From: an uncultured Actinomycetes bacterium
Lineage (GTDB): Bacteria > Actinomycetota > Actinomycetes > Nanopelagicales > Nanopelagicaceae
DNA length: 5,234 nt
Reading direction: 5' to 3'
Assembly (NCBI GenBank): GCA_903921405.1
Contig: CAIXPV010000024.1
Span: forward strand, 1 to 5,234
Made by a program: the position numbers and the translations under genes
The notes under the pieces: model-generated
What the model saw: only the letters and a program-made list of their open reading frames with translations
The model's database searches: none
What the model was told of the DNA's origin: nothing
Shown: positions 5,173 through 5,234 of the stretch, in pieces
Numbering within the stretch: position 1 is the stretch's first letter
How the letters are laid out: every line of letters begins with the position of its first letter

Positions 5173-5234
5173 ATGCGATTTGTTAACTTGGCTGCGGAAG
5201 AGAAGATTAATCCGCTGATTCCACACACTGCAGA
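5173..5234 (+). CDS. atpF: F0F1 ATP synthase subunit b, N-terminal fragment (3' end outside window)
   Basis: Only 20 codons are present, running off the window's right edge. They read MRFVNLAAEEKINPLIPHTA. The NPLIPHT segment is typical of the short extramembrane N-terminus of actinobacterial subunit b, just before its single membrane helix. Subunit b is the peripheral stalk that anchors F1 to subunit a. Position directly after atpE, with an SD (AAGGA) 6 nt before the ATG, matches the universal atpB-atpE-atpF order. The membrane helix and the long coiled coil lie outside the window, so the assignment rests on context plus this short motif. Confidence 0.9.
   Translation, partial: MRFVNLAAEEKINPLIPHTA

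Noticed and set aside
1..5234. A previously undescribed multi-gene system
   Set aside because: Every substantial frame belongs to a known housekeeping family in a conserved actinobacterial order; no repeats, mobile genes, defence genes or unexplained large frames were seen.

Overview
The window is an ordinary-looking housekeeping gene string with every gene on the + strand and almost no free space. In order it reads: 3' half of prmC (release factor glutamine methyltransferase), a Sua5/YrdC/TsaC-family gene, glyA (serine hydroxymethyltransferase), a WecA/MraY-family polyprenyl-phosphate sugar-1-phosphate transferase, two small membrane genes of the AtpI and AtpZ types, atpB (F0 subunit a), atpE (F0 subunit c) and the first 20 codons of atpF (F0 subunit b).

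The order prmC - sua5 - glyA - wecA/rfe - atpI - atpBEF is the arrangement known from Actinobacteria, and the actinobacterial style of the AtpB and AtpF N-termini agrees. Base composition is moderate rather than high in GC, intergenic gaps are mostly 0-30 nt, and proteins are of minimal length. Together this suggests a streamlined low-GC actinobacterium, most likely a freshwater planktonic one of the acI / 'Ca. Nanopelagicales' type. That placement is inference; no marker gene here proves it.

Region by region: 1-1063 holds two genes for translation quality (RF methylation, and a t6A-type YrdC protein that has lost most of its family signature). 1073-2332 is one-carbon metabolism. 2336-3415 is the first step of envelope glycan synthesis on a polyprenyl carrier. 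3412-4017 holds the ATP synthase accessory membrane proteins. 4018-4138 is the only real intergenic gap and ends in a strong Shine-Dalgarno that can pair with a complementary segment about 50 nt upstream. 4139 to the end is the start of the ATP synthase structural operon, with strong ribosome binding sites before atpB, atpE and atpF.

No mobile element, RNA gene, CRISPR array or foreign island was seen, and I do not see a new multi-gene system. The points most worth a second look are the degenerate YrdC-family protein, the possible leader structure over the atpB ribosome binding site, and the AtpI-then-AtpZ gene order.
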